From: Syntrophomonadaceae bacterium
GTDB lineage: Bacteria > Bacillota > Syntrophomonadia > Syntrophomonadales > Syntrophomonadaceae
Length of the DNA: 7,292 nucleotides
NCBI GenBank assembly: GCA_012522705.1
Contig: JAAYJY010000213.1
Location: forward strand, 1-7,292
Direction: 5' to 3'
The notes beneath the pieces were generated by a model. It was given only the letters and a program-made list of their open reading frames with translations, had not been told where the DNA came from and searched no databases. Each line of letters opens with the position of its first letter. Within the stretch, counting starts at the first letter, position 1. Shown here piece after piece: positions 6,841-7,292 of the stretch. The translations under genes were made by a program, and so were the position numbers.

Positions 6841-6869
6841 AAAAGAGGGTCATATGGACCCTCTTTTTT
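6841..6869 (+). terminator. Intrinsic terminator after tRNA-Leu (probably bidirectional)
   Basis: GAGGGTC (6845-6851) pairs with GACCCTC (6857-6863) around ATATG. The stem is extended by AAAA/TTTT to 11 bp, and a run of six T follows at 6864-6869. On the - strand the flanking A-run becomes a T-run, so the same hairpin can also end the convergent ABC ATPase gene, whose stop is at 6897-6899. Confidence 0.9.
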
Positions 6870-6896
6870 CATGCTCTCTTCCCGCCCCCGGCGGCC

Positions 6897-7292
6897 TTAG
6901 CTGGCAAAGGAACTGGCCACCAGTTTGCGGGTGTATTCGTCCACCGGGGAATGAAATACCTGCTCGGCGGTGCCGGTCTCCACAATGCTGCCCCGGTTCA
7001 TCACGATGATGCGGTCGGCCATATAATTAACCACCCCGATATCGTGGGATATGAATATATAGGCGATTTCATGGGTCTGCTGCAGTTCCTTGAGCAGATT
7101 CAATATCTGGGCCTGCACCGAAACGTCCAGGGCCGATACTGGTTCATCGCAGATGATTATCTTGGGGCGCACGATCAAGGCCCGGGCAATGGCCACCCGC
7201 TGGCATTGGCCGCCGCTCAGTTCCGAAGGGTATTTGTCGGCGGTCTCCTCCTCCAGTCCCACCTGTTCAATCATATCCTGGACCAACTGCGC
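6897..7292 (-). CDS. ABC transporter ATPase, oligopeptide/dipeptide/nickel type (3' part only)
   Basis: These are the C-terminal 131 residues of a peptide/nickel-type importer ATPase (Opp/Dpp/Nik group), which powers substrate uptake at the inner face of the membrane. The frame is open to the right edge, so the start and Walker A lie outside the window. Visible are the signature LSGGQCQR, Walker B IIICDEP, the D-loop SALD, the H-loop histidine in FISHD, and VSVQAQILNLLKELQ, characteristic of this subfamily. The tail VDEYTRKLVASSFAS replaces the common HPYTR motif and stops almost at once, without the C-terminal extension found in many OppD/OppF proteins. This fits shorter DppF/NikE-like members. 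The rest of the transporter operon presumably lies to the right. Confidence 0.92.
   Translation of the reverse strand, partial: AQLVQDMIEQVGLEEETADKYPSELSGGQCQRVAIARALIVRPKIIICDEPVSALDVSVQAQILNLLKELQQTHEIAYIFISHDIGVVNYMADRIIVMNRGSIVETGTAEQVFHSPVDEYTRKLVASSFAS

Overview
The window is about 57% GC by eye. It carries five protein genes (one cut by the right edge), one tRNA gene and one decayed gene fragment. Several traits suggest a Gram-positive, Clostridia-like bacterium: strong AGGAGG-type ribosome binding sites, sigma-A-like promoters, a tRNA with encoded CCA, intrinsic terminators, and a secreted YkwD-type CAP protein. This is an inference; no single gene fixes the taxon.

Left part (1-4037, + strand). 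A three-domain adenylation/carrier/thioesterase protein (A-T-TE, 872 aa) is followed, with an ATGA stop/start overlap, by an SLC13/DASS-type divalent-anion transporter. The adenylation domain has the core motifs of acyl-/aryl-CoA ligases (GGEKISP type) rather than those of amino-acid-activating NRPS modules, and there is no condensation domain. The pair looks like a small two-gene unit that activates a carboxylic acid, holds it on a carrier and releases it, alongside a carboxylate transporter. The transporter's well-placed ATG (2629) is out of frame with the rest of the gene. A one-base loss near 2659-2662 would explain this, leaving a GTG at 2658 as the only long in-frame start.

Middle part (4038-5270). 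A bidirectional intrinsic terminator separates the transporter from a convergent gene for a secreted CAP-domain protein (- strand) with a Pro/Ala-rich linker. A good promoter lies just upstream of that gene. Further upstream is a roughly 120-165 bp degenerate copy of the start of the same gene, squeezed against the end of the next gene.

Right part (5271-7292). A complete amidohydrolase of the 5'-deoxyadenosine/methylthioadenosine/S-adenosylhomocysteine deaminase group is on the - strand. Divergent from it is a tRNA-Leu(UAG) gene with a near-consensus promoter and its own terminator. The 3' part of an oligopeptide/dipeptide/nickel-type ABC transporter ATPase converges on the tRNA and runs off the window.

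The most interesting items are the A-T-TE/DASS pair with its CoA-ligase-like A domain, the frameshifted transporter start, and the CAP gene remnant.
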